DNA of 64,000 bases from Janthinobacterium sp. UMAB-56. GTDB taxonomy: Bacteria > Pseudomonadota > Gammaproteobacteria > Burkholderiales > Burkholderiaceae_D. The first letter of the stretch is position 1. Every line of letters begins with the position of its first letter. Below are positions 24,084-35,007 of the stretch, one piece after another. The notes beneath the pieces are model-generated. The model was not told where the DNA came from, ran no database searches, and was given only the letters and a program-made list of their open reading frames with translations. The DNA is taken from assembly GCF_900095265.1 (NCBI RefSeq), contig NZ_LT607651.1, forward strand, positions 265,528 through 329,527. The letters are read 5' to 3'. A program made the translations under genes and the position numbers.

Positions 24084-25982
24084 TCAATGCAGCTGCTTGT
24101 AGATTTCTTCCGCAAGCTGCGTGGAAATGCCCTCCACCGACATCAGATCCTCGACGCTGGCATCGACCACGCCGCGCAAGCCGCCAAAGCGCGACAGCAG
24201 TTTCTGGCGGCGCTTGGCACCGATGCCCTCTATTTCTTCCAGGCGCGACGTCTGGCGCGTCTTGGCCCGCTTGGCGCGCATGCCGGTAATGGCAAAACGG
24301 TGCGCCTCGTCGCGAATTTGCGCGATCAGCATCAGGGCCGCCGACTCCTTGCCCAGTTCCTGCGCCGCGCGGCCATCGACGAACAGCAGGGTTTCCAGGC
24401 CCACCTTGCGCCCTTCCCCCTTGGCCACGCCGACGATCAGGCTGATATCGAGTCCCAGTTCGGCAAACACCTGGCGCGCCATTTCGATTTGTCCCTTGCC
24501 GCCGTCGATCAGCACCACGTCGGGCATCACGCCGTCGCCGTTGGCTACCTTTTCGTAACGGCGCATCAGCACCTGGCGCATGGCCGCGTAATCGTCGCCG
24601 GGGGTAATATCGTTGATGTTGTAGCGCCGGTATTCGCCATTCTGCATGGCGTGATGATGGAACACCACGCACGAGGCCTGCGTCGCTTCGCCCTGCGTGT
24701 GACTGATGTCGAAACACTCCACGCGCAAGCTGTCGAGGTCTTCCGTTTCCAGGCGCAAGGCCTCGGCCAGCGCGCGCGTGCGCGACTGCTGCGAACCCTG
24801 TTCCGACAACAGGCGCGCCAGCGAAATCTCGGCGCCCTTCTGCGCCATCTCCAGCCATTGGCGGCGCTGCCCCTGCGGCTGGAAGATCAGGTTGATGCGG
24901 TGGCCGCACTGCTCCATCAGGGCCAACATCAGGGCTGGCTGGTCGAATTCGATAGTCAGGATCAGGGTGCCGGGAATGAATTTTTCCGTGTAGTGCTGGG
25001 CCAGGAAGGCGGCCAGCACTTCCACCTCGATGGGCTCTTCGGCAATCGCCGCCGCATCGCTGAGCTGGCTGGGGAAGTAGGCGCGGTCGCCCAGGTGGCG
25101 TCCGCCGCGCACCATGGCCAGGTTGACGCAGGCGCGCCCCCCCTGCACCAGCACGGCGAGAATATCGACATCGGCGTCGCCCGTCGTTTCCATGCTTTGC
25201 TGGTGCAGCACGCGCGACAGCGAAGCGATCTGGTTGCGCACCACCACGGCCTGCTCGAATTTCAGCTCGGCGGCAAACGCATGCATCTTCTTTTCCAGGT
25301 CGGCCAGCACTTCGCTCTGGCGCCCGCGCAGGAAGCGCGCCGCGTTTTCCACATCGTTCCTGTAATCTTCCTTGCTGATCAAGTCCACGCAAGGCGCGCT
25401 GCAGCGGCCGATCTGGTGCAGCAAACAGGGTCGGGTGCGGTTCGCATACACACTGTCCTCGCAGGTACGGATCAAGAATACCTTTTGCAGTATCTGCATC
25501 GATTCCTTGACGGCCCAGGAACTGGGGAACGGTCCGAAATACTGGTTTTTCTTGTCCACCGCACCGCGGTAATACACCATGCGCGGCGCATCGCCATTGG
25601 TGATTTTCAAATATGGATACGACTTGTCGTCGCGGAACAGGATGTTGTAGCGCGGTTGCAGCGCCTTGATCAGGTTGTTTTCCAGGATCAAGGCTTCCGC
25701 TTCGCTGTGCGTGACCGTCGTTTCCAGGCGCGCAATGCGCTCGACCATCATGGCGATGCGGGGACTGGCCAGGTTTTTCAGGAAATAGCTGGAGACGCGC
25801 TTTTTCAAGTCACGCGCCTTGCCGACATACAACACCTTGTCGGCGGCGTCGAAATAACGGTATACGCCGGGCAAGTTCGGCAACTTGGCGACGGTGGCCA
25901 GCACTTGCGCGCGCGGGTCGGGCGGCGTTTCCGCCAAGGATGGCTCTGGGCTTGCTTCGGTCATTGCTGGCTCATTGCGCAC
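24084..25982 (-). CDS. uvrC: Excinuclease ABC subunit C
   Basis: Nuclease that makes both incisions in nucleotide excision repair together with UvrA and UvrB. The N-terminal GIY-YIG domain ([20 protein letters not shown]) is followed by a UVR segment, an RNase H-like domain ([22 protein letters not shown]) and C-terminal helix-hairpin-helix motifs ([17 protein letters not shown] and the final [14 protein letters not shown]). At 632 residues the length is normal. The start is either 25982 or ATG 25964; neither has a strong ribosome site. Confidence 0.95.
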   Translation of the reverse strand: MRNEPAMTEASPEPSLAETPPDPRAQVLATVAKLPNLPGVYRYFDAADKVLYVGKARDLKKRVSSYFLKNLASPRIAMMVERIARLETTVTHSEAEALILENNLIKALQPRYNILFRDDKSYPYLKITNGDAPRMVYYRGAVDKKNQYFGPFPSSWAVKESMQILQKVFLIRTCEDSVYANRTRPCLLHQIGRCSAPCVDLISKEDYRNDVENAARFLRGRQSEVLADLEKKMHAFAAELKFEQAVVVRNQIASLSRVLHQQSMETTGDADVDILAVLVQGGRACVNLAMVRGGRHLGDRAYFPSQLSDAAAIAEEPIEVEVLAAFLAQHYTEKFIPGTLILTIEFDQPALMLALMEQCGHRINLIFQPQGQRRQWLEMAQKGAEISLARLLSEQGSQQSRTRALAEALRLETEDLDSLRVECFDISHTQGEATQASCVVFHHHAMQNGEYRRYNINDITPGDDYAAMRQVLMRRYEKVANGDGVMPDVVLIDGGKGQIEMARQVFAELGLDISLIVGVAKGEGRKVGLETLLFVDGRAAQELGKESAALMLIAQIRDEAHRFAITGMRAKRAKTRQTSRLEEIEGIGAKRRQKLLSRFGGLRGVVDASVEDLMSVEGISTQLAEEIYKQLH

Positions 25983-25999
25983 TTATGGCGCACGTATAG

Positions 26000-26395
26000 T
26001 TATGCTGCTTGCTCGACGATCACGAACGCGACCGCATACTCTTCTTCATCGCTGATGGTCACTTGCGCGCTCAGGCGATGCTTTTCCATGAACTCCGCCA
26101 GCACGCCGCTGCAGACGATCATCGGCTTGCCGCTGGGATGGTTCAGCATTTGCGCGGCAGGCCACGTCATCGGCATGCGCAAGCCCAGGCCGATGGCCTT
26201 GGAAAACGCCTCCTTGGCCGCGAAGCGGGTAGCCAGGAAGCGCACGCCGCGCACCGCATTCCTGGCGCTGCGGGCGCGGAATTTTTCCAGCTCCTGCGGC
26301 CCCAGTATCTTTTTCGCGAAACGCTCGCCGTGGCGCGCCAGGGCCGCCTCGATGCGCGGAATCTTGCAGATATCGGTACCGATGCCGTAGATCAT
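26000..26395 (-). CDS. acpS: Holo-[acyl-carrier-protein] synthase
   Basis: Transfers 4'-phosphopantetheine from CoA to the serine of acyl carrier protein, making it active; the acpP gene is in this window at 38.0 kb. The 131-residue protein has the family start [15 protein letters not shown] with the Mg-binding Asp, and the second motif [15 protein letters not shown]. It lies 14 bases after pdxJ on the same strand, a conserved pairing. Confidence 0.95.
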   Translation of the reverse strand: MIYGIGTDICKIPRIEAALARHGERFAKKILGPQELEKFRARSARNAVRGVRFLATRFAAKEAFSKAIGLGLRMPMTWPAAQMLNHPSGKPMIVCSGVLAEFMEKHRLSAQVTISDEEEYAVAFVIVEQAA

Positions 26396-26409
26396 GCTGA
26401 GCTCCCTTA

Positions 26410-27171
26410 TCAGGCGCGGTGGCCGATGCGGGTCGCCACCATGATGGCCTTCATTTCGCGCACGGCGTTTTCCCAGCCGACAAACACGGCATGCGCGACG
26501 ATGGCATGGCCGATGTTCAGTTCGCTAATCTCGGGAATGGCGGCGATGGCCTGCACATTGGTGTAATGCAAGCCGTGGCCCGCATTGACTTTCAAGCCCC
26601 GCCCCACACCAAACAGCACGCCCGCCTTGATGCGCTCCAGCTCGGCCAACTGCTCGGCGCCTGCCGTATCCGCATAGCGCCCCGTATGCAGTTCGATCAC
26701 CGGCGCGCCCAGTTCGGCGGCGGCGGCGATCTGCTGCTCGTCCGCATCGATGAACAGGCTCACGCGGATACCTTGGCCTTGCAATTGCTTCACGGCCGAT
26801 TGCACTTCCTTGAAGTAGCGCACCACGTCCAGCCCCCCTTCGGTCGTCACTTCGGTGCGCTTTTCTGGCACCAGGCACACGTCGGCGGGCTTGATGCGGC
26901 AGGCGAAATCGATCATCTCGGCAGTGACGGCCGCTTCCAGGTTCATGCGCGTGAGCAACTGCGGTGCGATGGCGATCACATCCGCATCCTTGATGTGGCG
27001 GCGGTCTTCGCGCAAATGCAGGGTGATGGCGTCAGCGCCCGCCTGTTCAGCCAACAGGGCCGCGCGCAGCGGGTCAGGATAGGCGGTGCCGCGCGCATTG
27101 CGCAAGGTAGCCACGTGGTCGATATTGACGCCCAGGTCGATGACAGGGCCGGAAGGCTGCAAAAAGCTCAT
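26410..27171 (-). CDS. pdxJ: Pyridoxine 5'-phosphate synthase
   Basis: Makes pyridoxine 5'-phosphate from 1-deoxyxylulose 5-phosphate and 3-amino-2-oxopropyl phosphate, in the vitamin B6 pathway. The TIM barrel starts with [17 protein letters not shown] and includes [16 protein letters not shown], the catalytic [11 protein letters not shown] region and [15 protein letters not shown] used ATG 27171, giving 253 residues; upstream codons are an unlikely extension. The product is the cofactor precursor used by SelA, among others. Confidence 0.95.
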   Translation of the reverse strand: MSFLQPSGPVIDLGVNIDHVATLRNARGTAYPDPLRAALLAEQAGADAITLHLREDRRHIKDADVIAIAPQLLTRMNLEAAVTAEMIDFACRIKPADVCLVPEKRTEVTTEGGLDVVRYFKEVQSAVKQLQGQGIRVSLFIDADEQQIAAAAELGAPVIELHTGRYADTAGAEQLAELERIKAGVLFGVGRGLKVNAGHGLHYTNVQAIAAIPEISELNIGHAIVAHAVFVGWENAVREMKAIMVATRIGHRA

Positions 27172-27212
27172 AAGATGGTATCCGTAAAGTGCTGTCGCGC
27201 TGCAAACCACAG

Positions 27213-28058
27213 CTACAGCTGCATTAAATCGATCAGAATCTGGCGCGTATTCAAGGTCGCGCCACCCAGTTGATGGGCCAGCAAAAAGCGCATCAGCAAC
27301 TTGCTTTGCGCCTGCGTGGCCACGTCAAGATAATCTTCGCGCTCCATGTCGAGCAGGGTCTTGCCCGTGATCCTGGGCCAGGCGTCGGCAGCGCGCGCCG
27401 GGCGCGGCCCCCGCTCCGGATCGACCACGTAGACCTGCCCCGCCTCGACGATCTGGCGCGTGCCCGTGCAGCGCGTCAGGTCGGCCGCCACGCCCGTTTC
27501 CTTGAGCAGGGCGCGCTCGAACTTGCGCAGCACGATGGGCGGCGGCTCATTGTGCGCCAGTTGATTCAAGGTGGCAACGTAGTGGTCGAACAGGACGGGA
27601 TGCGGGTCGTCGCGCGCGAGCAGTTTGACCAGCAATTCGTTCAAATAAAAGCCGCACAGCAAGGCGGTCTTTTCCAGCGGCAACATGCCGCCCACCCATT
27701 CCGCGCCGGTCAGGATACGCAGCTCGGATTTGCCCGTCCACCCCGCTTGCAGGGGCTGGAAGGTTTGCAGCACGCCGCGCAACTGCGAATGGGGCCGCTT
27801 GGCCCCCTTGGCGACGAGCGCGATGCGTCCGTACTCGCGTGTAAACACGTCGACGATGAGGCTGGTTTCTTTGTGCGGATAGCTGTGCAGCACGAAGGCG
27901 GGCTGGCCCGTGATGCGGCCGTCGCGCGTGGGCGGACGGCTGCGCCTTGCAGGCGGTGCGGCGGGAGCGGCCGGCAGCGCGATGGCCGCCGGCGCAGGGA
28001 CAGGTACGGCAGGTGAGGCTGGCGCTGAATCGTGCAGCGCTGGCGTGCTGGTGCTCAT
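27213..28058 (-). CDS. recO: DNA repair protein RecO
   Basis: Loads RecA on SSB-coated DNA together with RecR. The conserved N-terminal OB fold begins at [21 protein letters not shown] and continues with [15 protein letters not shown]. At 281 residues it is about 40 longer than E. coli RecO because of an N-terminal stretch of about 45 residues rich in Ala and Pro before the OB fold. No later start codon with a ribosome site was evident, so the extension may be real. It lies between era and pdxJ, the usual order. Confidence 0.93.
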   Translation of the reverse strand: MSTSTPALHDSAPASPAVPVPAPAAIALPAAPAAPPARRSRPPTRDGRITGQPAFVLHSYPHKETSLIVDVFTREYGRIALVAKGAKRPHSQLRGVLQTFQPLQAGWTGKSELRILTGAEWVGGMLPLEKTALLCGFYLNELLVKLLARDDPHPVLFDHYVATLNQLAHNEPPPIVLRKFERALLKETGVAADLTRCTGTRQIVEAGQVYVVDPERGPRPARAADAWPRITGKTLLDMEREDYLDVATQAQSKLLMRFLLAHQLGGATLNTRQILIDLMQL

Positions 28059-28086
28059 GCGTGTGGCGTCGCCCCCGGATTGCGGA

Positions 28087-28989
28087 TTACTCGTAGCCGT
28101 AGGCGCGCAAGCCCGCCTCGTTGTCGGCCCAGCCCGACTTGACCTTGACCCAGATTTCCAGGTACACGGGGCCGCCGAACAGCTTTTCCATATCCAGGCG
28201 GGCCTGGGTCGAGACTTCCTTCAGGCGCGCGCCCTTGTTGCCGATGATCATGGACTTGTGCGTATCGCGCTCGACCAGGATGGCGGCAAACACGCGCCGC
28301 AGGTCACCTTCCTGCTCGAACTTCTCGATCAGCACGGTGCTCGTGTATGGCAGTTCGTCGCCGACAAAACGGAAGAGTTTTTCACGCACGATTTCCGAGG
28401 CGAGGAATTTTTCGCTGCGGTCCGTGATGTCGTCCGGTCCGAAGATGGGCTGGTTTTCCGGCAGGAAGCGCTTGATCTCGTTCTGCAAGCCTTCCAACTG
28501 GAAATGCAGCTTGGCCGAGACGGGCACGATGGCGGCGAAGTCGCGCATGGCGGCGATTTTTTGCGCGAACGGCAGCAGCACGGCCTTGTCCTTCACGCGG
28601 TCCGATTTATTGATGACGAGGATGCACGGCACTTCCTTCGGCAGCAGATCCATCACTTGCTGGTCGGCCGGGCCGAAGGTGCCCGCCTCGATCACGTACA
28701 AAATCACGTCCGAGGAAATCAGGGTGTTGGTGACGGTCTTGTTGAGCGTCTTGTTCAGCGCGTTCGAATGGCGCGTCTGGAAGCCGGGCGTGTCGACATA
28801 GATGAATTGCGCGTCCGGCACCGTCTGGATGCCCGTGATGCGGTGGCGCGTGGTTTGCGCCTTGCGCGAAGTGATGCTGACCTTCGCGCCGATCAGCACG
28901 TTCATCAGGGTCGATTTGCCCACGTTGGGGCGGCCCACGATGGCGATATAGCCGCAGCGGAAGTTGTCGGGCATTTTGGTGGCTGTCAT
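28087..28989 (-). CDS. era: GTPase Era
   Basis: Essential Ras-like GTPase that binds the 3' end of 16S rRNA in 30S assembly. The 300-residue protein shows GRPNVGKST (G1), TPGF (G3), NKSD (G4) and a C-terminal KH domain containing [12 protein letters not shown] chose ATG 28989, one base after the rnc stop codon; the longer frame would sit inside rnc. The rnc-era coupling is highly conserved. Confidence 0.96.
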   Translation of the reverse strand: MTATKMPDNFRCGYIAIVGRPNVGKSTLMNVLIGAKVSITSRKAQTTRHRITGIQTVPDAQFIYVDTPGFQTRHSNALNKTLNKTVTNTLISSDVILYVIEAGTFGPADQQVMDLLPKEVPCILVINKSDRVKDKAVLLPFAQKIAAMRDFAAIVPVSAKLHFQLEGLQNEIKRFLPENQPIFGPDDITDRSEKFLASEIVREKLFRFVGDELPYTSTVLIEKFEQEGDLRRVFAAILVERDTHKSMIIGNKGARLKEVSTQARLDMEKLFGGPVYLEIWVKVKSGWADNEAGLRAYGYE

Positions 28990-28990
28990 G

Positions 28991-29806
28991 CTAGTGTCGA
29001 TTCTGTTTAGTGTGAGCGGCGATCGCCGGGGCAGCAGGAGCTTGCGCGTCGCCGCTCTGGATGGTGGCAATGCCGGCCAGCTTGAGCTGGGCGGCGCGCG
29101 GTTTCGGCTTGCGGCTGGCGGCTGGCGATTTCAACAGCGCCTGCTCGGCCACGTCCAGCGCCAGTTTGGCGGCCGCTTGCTCACCGGCGCGGCGGCTTCC
29201 GCCACGGCCGTAGACCTGGATATTTAATTTCGGCACCAGGCATTCGATCTCGAATTCCTGGCTGTGGGCGGCGCCGTGGGTGGCTACCACGTTGTACTGT
29301 GGCAGCGAAATTTTCTTGCTTTGCAAAAACTCCTGCAGCAGGGTCTTGGCATCCTTGCCCAGCGTTTGCGGATCGACCGAGTCGAGGATGGGGATGTAGA
29401 AAGCGCGGATCACCGTGCTGGCGGCATCGAAGCCCGTATCGAGAAAAATGGCGCCCAGCAAGGCTTCCAGGGTGTCGGCGAGGATAGAGGGACGGCGGAA
29501 ACCGCCCGATTTGAGCTCGCCTTCGCCCAGGCGCAAGAATTGCGACAACTCCAGCTTTTGCGCGATTTCATACAAGGACTGCTGCTTGACCAGGTTGGCG
29601 CGCAGGCGCGACAGGTCACCCTCGTCGATGGACTTGAAGCGTTCGTACAGAATGGAGGCGACCACGCAGTTGAGGATGGAGTCGCCGAGGAATTCCAGCC
29701 GCTCGTTATGCAAACTGCTGTGGCTACGATGCGTCAAGGCTTGCTGCAACAGGCCAGCATCCTGGAACGTATAGCCTAAACGGGTTTGCAATAGCTGAAG
29801 ATTCAT
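28991..29806 (-). CDS. rnc: Ribonuclease III
   Basis: Double-stranded RNA endonuclease that processes rRNA precursors and some mRNAs. The catalytic signature [12 protein letters not shown] is at about residue 37, followed by the second acidic cluster [14 protein letters not shown] and a dsRNA-binding domain ([18 protein letters not shown]). I chose ATG 29806, giving 271 residues; it has about 40 more C-terminal residues than E. coli RNase III, rich in Ala, Pro and Lys. Confidence 0.95.
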   Translation of the reverse strand: MNLQLLQTRLGYTFQDAGLLQQALTHRSHSSLHNERLEFLGDSILNCVVASILYERFKSIDEGDLSRLRANLVKQQSLYEIAQKLELSQFLRLGEGELKSGGFRRPSILADTLEALLGAIFLDTGFDAASTVIRAFYIPILDSVDPQTLGKDAKTLLQEFLQSKKISLPQYNVVATHGAAHSQEFEIECLVPKLNIQVYGRGGSRRAGEQAAAKLALDVAEQALLKSPAASRKPKPRAAQLKLAGIATIQSGDAQAPAAPAIAAHTKQNRH

Positions 29807-29880
29807 TATTGTTTCTGTGTCATCTGAGTAATTCGGCTGGCCGCCGCGCGGGGAATCGGCGCGGCGGCCATGGGGGCGGC

Positions 29881-30804
29881 CTAGTGTATGCCGCCCACGC
29901 GTTTCGGATTGCTGAAGTTCATCCATACCAGGAAAGCCTTGCCGACGATATTCTCGTTCGGCACGAAGCCCCAGTAACGGCTGTCCGCGCTATTGTCGCG
30001 GTTGTCGCCCATCATGAAGTAATTGCCTTGTGGCACGACACACGTAAAACCGTCTTCGTTGTAGTTGCACGCATCCTTGTGCGGGAAATCCTTCACTTCG
30101 CGCAAGTTCAACGTAGGAGCAGGCTCATCGTTGAGGATGCGGTGGCTCACGCCCGTCAGGTTTTCTTCCAGCTGCTTGTGGTAAACAGTGCTTTCATCGT
30201 CCAGGTAGTCGTCCAGCGCGGTGTACTGCACTTCCTTGCCATTCACCGTCAGACGCTTGTTTTCATAGGTGATCTTATCACCGGGCACGCCGATCACGCG
30301 CTTGATATAGTCTTGCGACATATCTTTCGGGTACTTGAACACCATCACATCGCCGCGCTGCGGATCGTTAACTTCAATGATGCGCTTGTTGACGATAGGC
30401 AAACGAATGCCATAAGTAAATTTATTGACGAGGATCAGATCGCCCACCAGCAAGGTCGGCACCATCGAGCTCGACGGGATCTTGAATGGCTCGTACAAGA
30501 AAGAACGCAGGCAGAACACCAGGGCGATGACGGGGAAGAAGCTGCCCGAATACTCGACCCAGGTCGGCTGGCGCAACAGCGCTGCCTCGATGGTGGCGCG
30601 GCGGCTGCTACTAACACCATCAGGCTTGATGCCTTCAGCCAAGGATCGCGCTTGACGCTCATCGAACTCTGCCAGGGCAAGGTCGGCCGCCTTGCGGCGC
30701 TGCTTGGACAGATAAAACACATCCAGGCACCATACCAGACCCGTCAACACCATCAGCACGAACAGAATTAAAGCGAAATTTCCTAAAATCACTTGCAGGT
30801 TCAT
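29881..30804 (-). CDS. lepB: Signal peptidase I
   Basis: Inner-membrane serine protease that removes signal peptides from exported proteins. Two N-terminal hydrophobic segments precede the periplasmic catalytic domain: [13 protein letters not shown] with the nucleophile serine, [11 protein letters not shown] with the general-base lysine, and the [16 protein letters not shown] box. The length of 307 residues is normal. It lies three bases after lepA, its usual partner, and its substrates include the exported proteins encoded in this window. Confidence 0.96.
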   Translation of the reverse strand: MNLQVILGNFALILFVLMVLTGLVWCLDVFYLSKQRRKAADLALAEFDERQARSLAEGIKPDGVSSSRRATIEAALLRQPTWVEYSGSFFPVIALVFCLRSFLYEPFKIPSSSMVPTLLVGDLILVNKFTYGIRLPIVNKRIIEVNDPQRGDVMVFKYPKDMSQDYIKRVIGVPGDKITYENKRLTVNGKEVQYTALDDYLDDESTVYHKQLEENLTGVSHRILNDEPAPTLNLREVKDFPHKDACNYNEDGFTCVVPQGNYFMMGDNRDNSADSRYWGFVPNENIVGKAFLVWMNFSNPKRVGGIH

Positions 30805-30807
30805 TGA

Positions 30808-32598
30808 TTAACCATCCACTTGTAAAATTGCCAGGAATGCCTCTTGCGGGATCTCCACGGAGCCCACTTGCTTCATGCGTTTTTTACCTGCTTTTTGTTT
30901 TTCCAGCAATTTCTTCTTGCGGCTGATGTCGCCGCCATAGCACTTGGCCAGCACGTTCTTGCGCAGGGCTTTCACGTTCTCGCGCGAAATGATGTTGGCG
31001 CCGATGGTCGCTTGAATGGCCACGTCGAACATCTGGCGCGGGATCAGCTCGCGCATCTTGGCGGCCACCTGGCGACCACGGTACTGGCTGTTCGAACGGT
31101 GGACGATGATGGCCAGCGCATCGACTTTTTCGCTGTTGATCAGCATGTCGACCTTGACCACGTCGGCCGCGCGATATTCCTTGAACTCGTAATCCATCGA
31201 GGCATAGCCGCGCGACGTCGATTTCAGGCGGTCGAAGAAGTCCAGCACGATCTCGGCCATCGGCATTTCATACACGAGCTTGACCTGGCGGCCGTGGTAG
31301 CTCATGTCCATCTGGATACCGCGCTTGCCAATACACAGGGTAATCACGGAGCCCACGTATTCCTGCGGCATGTACAGATTGACCGTGACGATAGGCTCGC
31401 GCACTTCTTCGATGCGCGACGGGTCGGGCATCTTCGACGGGTTGTCGACGTTGATCATGCTGCCGTCGCGCTGGATCACTTCATACACCACGGTCGGCGC
31501 CGTGGTGATCAGGTCCATGTCGAATTCACGTTCGAGGCGTTCCTGCACGATTTCCATGTGCAGCAAGCCCAGGAAGCCGCAGCGGAAGCCGAAGCCCAAC
31601 GCCTGCGACACTTCCGGCTCGTACATCAGGGCAGCATCGTTCAGTTTCAGTTTTTCCAGCGAGTCGCGCAGCGCGTCGTACTGGTTCGCTTCGACAGGGA
31701 ACAGGCCGGCGAACACTTGCGGCTGCACTTCCTTGAAGCCGGGCAATGGCGCGGCGGCAGGTCGGCTGGCCAGGGTGACGGTATCGCCCACCTTGGCCGC
31801 CTTCAATTCCTTGATGCCGGCGATGATGAAGCCCACCTGGCCTGCCGACAATTGCGGCAAGGATTGCGAACGTGGCGAAAACACGCCGATGTCTTCCACC
31901 AGTTGCACCGAATCGGTGGCCATCAGGCGGATTTTGTCTTTCGGTTTCAGGGTGCCGTTGACCACGCGCACCAGCATGACTACGCCCACATAGGCGTCAT
32001 ACCAGGAGTCGACGATCAGCGCCTGCAGCGGAGCATCGGGGTCGCCCTTTGGCGGCGGTACCTTGACAATCAGTTGTTCGAGCACGTCAAGCACGCCGAA
32101 ACCCGTCTTGGCCGAGCAGTGCACGGCATCGGCAGCGTCGATGCCGATCACGTCTTCGATCTCGGCAATGGCGTTCGGCGGGTCTGCGTTCGGCAAGTCG
32201 ATCTTGTTCAGGACGGGCACCACTTCCACGCCCAGGTCCAGCGCCGTGTAGCAGTTCGCCACCGTTTGCGCTTCCACGCCTTGCGATGCGTCAACGACCA
32301 GCAGCGCGCCTTCGCACGCCGACAGCGAACGCGACACTTCATAGCTGAAATCGACGTGGCCTGGCGTATCGATCAGGTTCAGGTTGTAGATCTGGCCATC
32401 GCGGGCCTTGTAGTGCAAGGCCGCCGTTTGCGCCTTGATGGTAATGCCGCGCTCGCGCTCCAGATCCATCGAATCGAGCACCTGCGCCTCCATCTCGCGG
32501 TCGGACAAGCCGCCGCACAATTGAATGATGCGGTCAGCCAGGGTCGATTTACCGTGGTCAATATGGGCGATGATGGAGAAGTTGCGTATGTTATTCAT
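30808..32598 (-). CDS. lepA: Elongation factor 4 (LepA)
   Basis: Ribosome-associated GTPase that influences initiation and back-translocation. The 596-residue protein has [30 protein letters not shown] and NKIDLPNA in its G domain, EF-G-like domains, and the LepA-specific C-terminal domain ending in [18 protein letters not shown]. It directly precedes lepB on the minus strand. Confidence 0.97.
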   Translation of the reverse strand: MNNIRNFSIIAHIDHGKSTLADRIIQLCGGLSDREMEAQVLDSMDLERERGITIKAQTAALHYKARDGQIYNLNLIDTPGHVDFSYEVSRSLSACEGALLVVDASQGVEAQTVANCYTALDLGVEVVPVLNKIDLPNADPPNAIAEIEDVIGIDAADAVHCSAKTGFGVLDVLEQLIVKVPPPKGDPDAPLQALIVDSWYDAYVGVVMLVRVVNGTLKPKDKIRLMATDSVQLVEDIGVFSPRSQSLPQLSAGQVGFIIAGIKELKAAKVGDTVTLASRPAAAPLPGFKEVQPQVFAGLFPVEANQYDALRDSLEKLKLNDAALMYEPEVSQALGFGFRCGFLGLLHMEIVQERLEREFDMDLITTAPTVVYEVIQRDGSMINVDNPSKMPDPSRIEEVREPIVTVNLYMPQEYVGSVITLCIGKRGIQMDMSYHGRQVKLVYEMPMAEIVLDFFDRLKSTSRGYASMDYEFKEYRAADVVKVDMLINSEKVDALAIIVHRSNSQYRGRQVAAKMRELIPRQMFDVAIQATIGANIISRENVKALRKNVLAKCYGGDISRKKKLLEKQKAGKKRMKQVGSVEIPQEAFLAILQVDG

Positions 32599-32914
32599 TA
32601 ACTAATATATGTGCGAGTGACAACACTGCTTTAACAGGAATCAAGGGGATCATGCCCGGGCCAAACAGGGCCAAAACCAGGCGCCCCACTCATGATGAAA
32701 AAAGCGCTCCGAGCAGGACATCTGCATGCCCAGGCGAGCGCTTTTGAAGCGACAGAAGCTGCTGCCTCGGACAGTAGCTTTTTCGACCTCCCCATTTTAC
32801 CGGATTTCAGAGTAGAAAGCCCGTCTTTCAGAGGCCGGCACCGGGCCATGCCGACATTTACAGCTATTTCCGGCACCAGAATGGTGCAATGCAGTGTCAA
32901 TATTGACAGTTAAG
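32599..32914. other. Spacer between the glutaredoxin-like gene and lepA
   Basis: This 316-base interval codes for nothing I can support. It contains the hairpin described at 32698-32745 and should hold the lepA promoter, for which I could not pick clear hexamers. Confidence 0.5.
32698..32745 (-). terminator. Terminator-like inverted repeat downstream of the glutaredoxin-like gene
   Basis: AAAAGCGCTC and GAGCGCTTTT, separated by about 26 bases, form a ten-base stem ending in a six-T run on the minus strand. The long loop makes it less typical, but it would separate the rpoE-degP group from lepA. Confidence 0.5.
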
Positions 32915-33160
32915 CTATCCCAGGCAGCGCCGTACAGCCGCCTCGTCCAGAAAATAATGGCATAGCTCAGGCTGCGCCAGGTCAGCAAACAGCACCGGCA
33001 CCAGTTCGTCGAAACGCGCCAGCAGCGAGGCATCGGGCGACGCATCGATATCGATCACGTCCACCGTGAACGGCTTTTCAGGCGGCTGTAGCAGGAGCAA
33101 GGCATCGAGCATGTCCTGGCATAAATGGCAATAACTACGGGAATAGAGGGTGAAGTGCAT
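32915..33160 (-). CDS. Glutaredoxin-like thiol protein (DUF836 type)
   Basis: Small thioredoxin-fold protein of 81 residues, with the redox motif CHLC near residues 11-14 (YSRSYCHLCQDM) and the cis-proline loop ELVPVLFADL. DUF836/glutaredoxin-2-like proteins of this length are common beside lepA or degP in betaproteobacteria. Its substrate is unknown; a thiol-disulfide reductase role in the cytoplasm is inferred. Confidence 0.85.
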   Translation of the reverse strand: MHFTLYSRSYCHLCQDMLDALLLLQPPEKPFTVDVIDIDASPDASLLARFDELVPVLFADLAQPELCHYFLDEAAVRRCLG

Positions 33161-33190
33161 GGAAGACGAGAATAAGCACGGCAGCGACGA

Positions 33191-33231
33191 CTGGGGTCGG
33201 ACGGGGACGCCTGGCCCCCGTTCGACCCCAG
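33191..33231. repeat. GC-rich hairpin between degP-like gene and glutaredoxin-like gene
   Basis: CTGGGGTCG and CGACCCCAG are the outer arms of an imperfect hairpin, with GACGGGG and CCCCGTT as inner arms. There is no T-tract. It shares the GGGGTC...GACCCC ends with hairpins at 11198 and 52965. Confidence 0.55.
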
Positions 33232-33256
33232 CCTTTACGGGCTGCGGGTTGAAAAG

Positions 33257-34753
33257 TTATTTTGCCGATGGACGCAGCGAAACGAATTGCGCCACATCGC
33301 CACGGCGCACCAGCACGGCCGACGACTTTTTCGGATCAAGCTTGGCGACCAGGGCATTGAACTGCTTGGCATCTTTCACGGCAACGTTGTTCAACTGCAA
33401 GATCACGTCGCCAGGCTGCAAGCCTGCCAGAGCCGCCACGCCATCCGCCTCGTCCACTTGCGCGCCGGCATCGATCCTCAATTCCTGCTTCTTCGCGGCC
33501 GGCACGTCGCTCACTTTCAGGCCCAGTGCATTCACGGCTTGCGCTTCCGGCTCCTTGGCGCCCTTCTTGGCCGTTTTATCGCTTTCCAGCTCGACGACGG
33601 TGACGGGGATATCCTGCAGCGTGCCCTTGCGCCAGACGGTGATCGTGGATTTGCCGTTGACGGCGGCGCCGCCTACCAGGCGCGGCAGGTCGGACGAACG
33701 CTCGATCTGGGCGCCGTTGAACTTCAGGATGATGTCGCCCGGCTTGATGCCCGCCTTGTCGGCCGGACCACCCGGCTCCACCATCGATACCTGCGCGCCC
33801 TTGGCGCTCGGCAAGCCCAGCGATTCCGCCACCTCCTTGCTCACTTCGCCGATCTGCACGCCGATGCGGCCGCGCACGACTTTACCCGTCTTTTTCAGCT
33901 GTTCGCCCACGCGCATGGCTTCGTCGATGGGCACGGCAAATGAAATGCCGTTGTAGCCGCCGGACAAGGTGGCGATCTGCGAATTGATGCCGATGACCTC
34001 GCCGCGCATATTGATCAAGGGACCGCCCGAGTTGCCGGGATTGACCGCCACGTCGCTCTGGATCAGGGGCAGGTAGTCGCCCGTGTCGCGCGACTTGGCG
34101 GAAATGATGCCGGCCGTCACCGTGTTTTCCAGGTTGAACGGCGAGCCGATGGCGATGACCCATTCACCCACGCGTATCTTGTTCGAGTCGCCGATGGTCA
34201 GGCGCGGCAGGTTGCCACCTTCGATTTTCAGCAGGGCAACGTCAGTGCGCGCATCGGCACCGATCACCTTGGCCTTGAATTCGCGCTTGTCCGTCAGGGT
34301 CACGTATACCTCATCGGCGCCATCGACCACGTGGGCATTGCTCAACACGTAGCCATCGGCCGAAATAATGAAGCCGGAACCCACGCCGCGCTGCACTTCC
34401 TGCTCCTGTGGCACGGCACGACGGCCGCCGCGCGGCGCCTGCTGACGCGGCGTCGGCATGGCGCCGCCAAAAAAGCGACGCAGGAATTCCTGCATTTCCT
34501 GCTCATCCTGGCCGCCGGCGCCTGGCGCAGTCATCTTCAGACGCTCGGTGGTGCGGATGTTCACGACGGCAGGGCCGACAGTGTCCACCAGGTCCGCGAA
34601 ATCAGGCAATTTTACGGCCGGCACGGCGGCCTGCGCCTGAGGTGCCAGGCCCAGCATGGTGGGAGCAAGGAAGACGCCAGCCGTACCGAACAATAAAGCG
34701 GAAAGCGTCTTCACTGAAAACGACTTGCTGGCAGCACACATGTTTTTTTTCAT
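33257..34753 (-). CDS. degP: DegP/MucD-type periplasmic serine protease
   Basis: Heat-stress protease and chaperone of the HtrA family, degrading misfolded envelope proteins. The 498-residue protein has a long signal peptide (about 42 residues ending QAQA), a trypsin-like domain with the triad in LSNAHVVDGAD, DARTDVALLKI and NPGNSGGPL, and two PDZ domains beginning near residues 285 and 400. It lies 254 bases after a short rseA, downstream of rpoE, so it is probably controlled by sigma-E. Three direct repeats lie in its leader. Confidence 0.93.
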   Translation of the reverse strand: MKKNMCAASKSFSVKTLSALLFGTAGVFLAPTMLGLAPQAQAAVPAVKLPDFADLVDTVGPAVVNIRTTERLKMTAPGAGGQDEQEMQEFLRRFFGGAMPTPRQQAPRGGRRAVPQEQEVQRGVGSGFIISADGYVLSNAHVVDGADEVYVTLTDKREFKAKVIGADARTDVALLKIEGGNLPRLTIGDSNKIRVGEWVIAIGSPFNLENTVTAGIISAKSRDTGDYLPLIQSDVAVNPGNSGGPLINMRGEVIGINSQIATLSGGYNGISFAVPIDEAMRVGEQLKKTGKVVRGRIGVQIGEVSKEVAESLGLPSAKGAQVSMVEPGGPADKAGIKPGDIILKFNGAQIERSSDLPRLVGGAAVNGKSTITVWRKGTLQDIPVTVVELESDKTAKKGAKEPEAQAVNALGLKVSDVPAAKKQELRIDAGAQVDEADGVAALAGLQPGDVILQLNNVAVKDAKQFNALVAKLDPKKSSAVLVRRGDVAQFVSLRPSAK

Positions 34754-34779
34754 GGAAAGGATCTTTTCGAGTATGTAAA

Positions 34780-34813
34780 CGGATCAGAATAAACGGATCA
34801 GAACGCGGATCAG
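34780..34813. repeat. Three direct repeats CGGATCAG in the degP leader
   Basis: CGGATCAG occurs at 34780-34787, 34794-34801 and 34806-34813, with start-to-start spacings of 14 and 12 bases. They lie 27-60 bases upstream of the degP-like start codon, where they might bind a regulator or fold in the leader RNA. Confidence 0.6.
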
Positions 34814-35007
34814 GCGATTGCCTGCGTGCATGATTGGCCGTCATGACGGAAACGCAGGGGTAAACCCAGCTGTCCGCGCGCATGGCAAACAATGCAACAA
34901 TATATCGCAAAAGCAAGATATTGCCTGTTCACAGTGTCAATCGTAGCGAAGGCCAGTGTCAAGAGGGTGACGGGGACGTTAAGCCTGGCATAAGACGGTG
35001 AAACGCG

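Noticed and set aside
14006-26390. Other long antisense frames opposite fdnG (14.0-15.9 kb), the chemoreceptor (18.6-20.3 kb) and uvrC (24.1-26.4 kb)
   Set aside because: Each lies opposite a gene with a firm family assignment and codes for low-complexity, compositionally biased protein.
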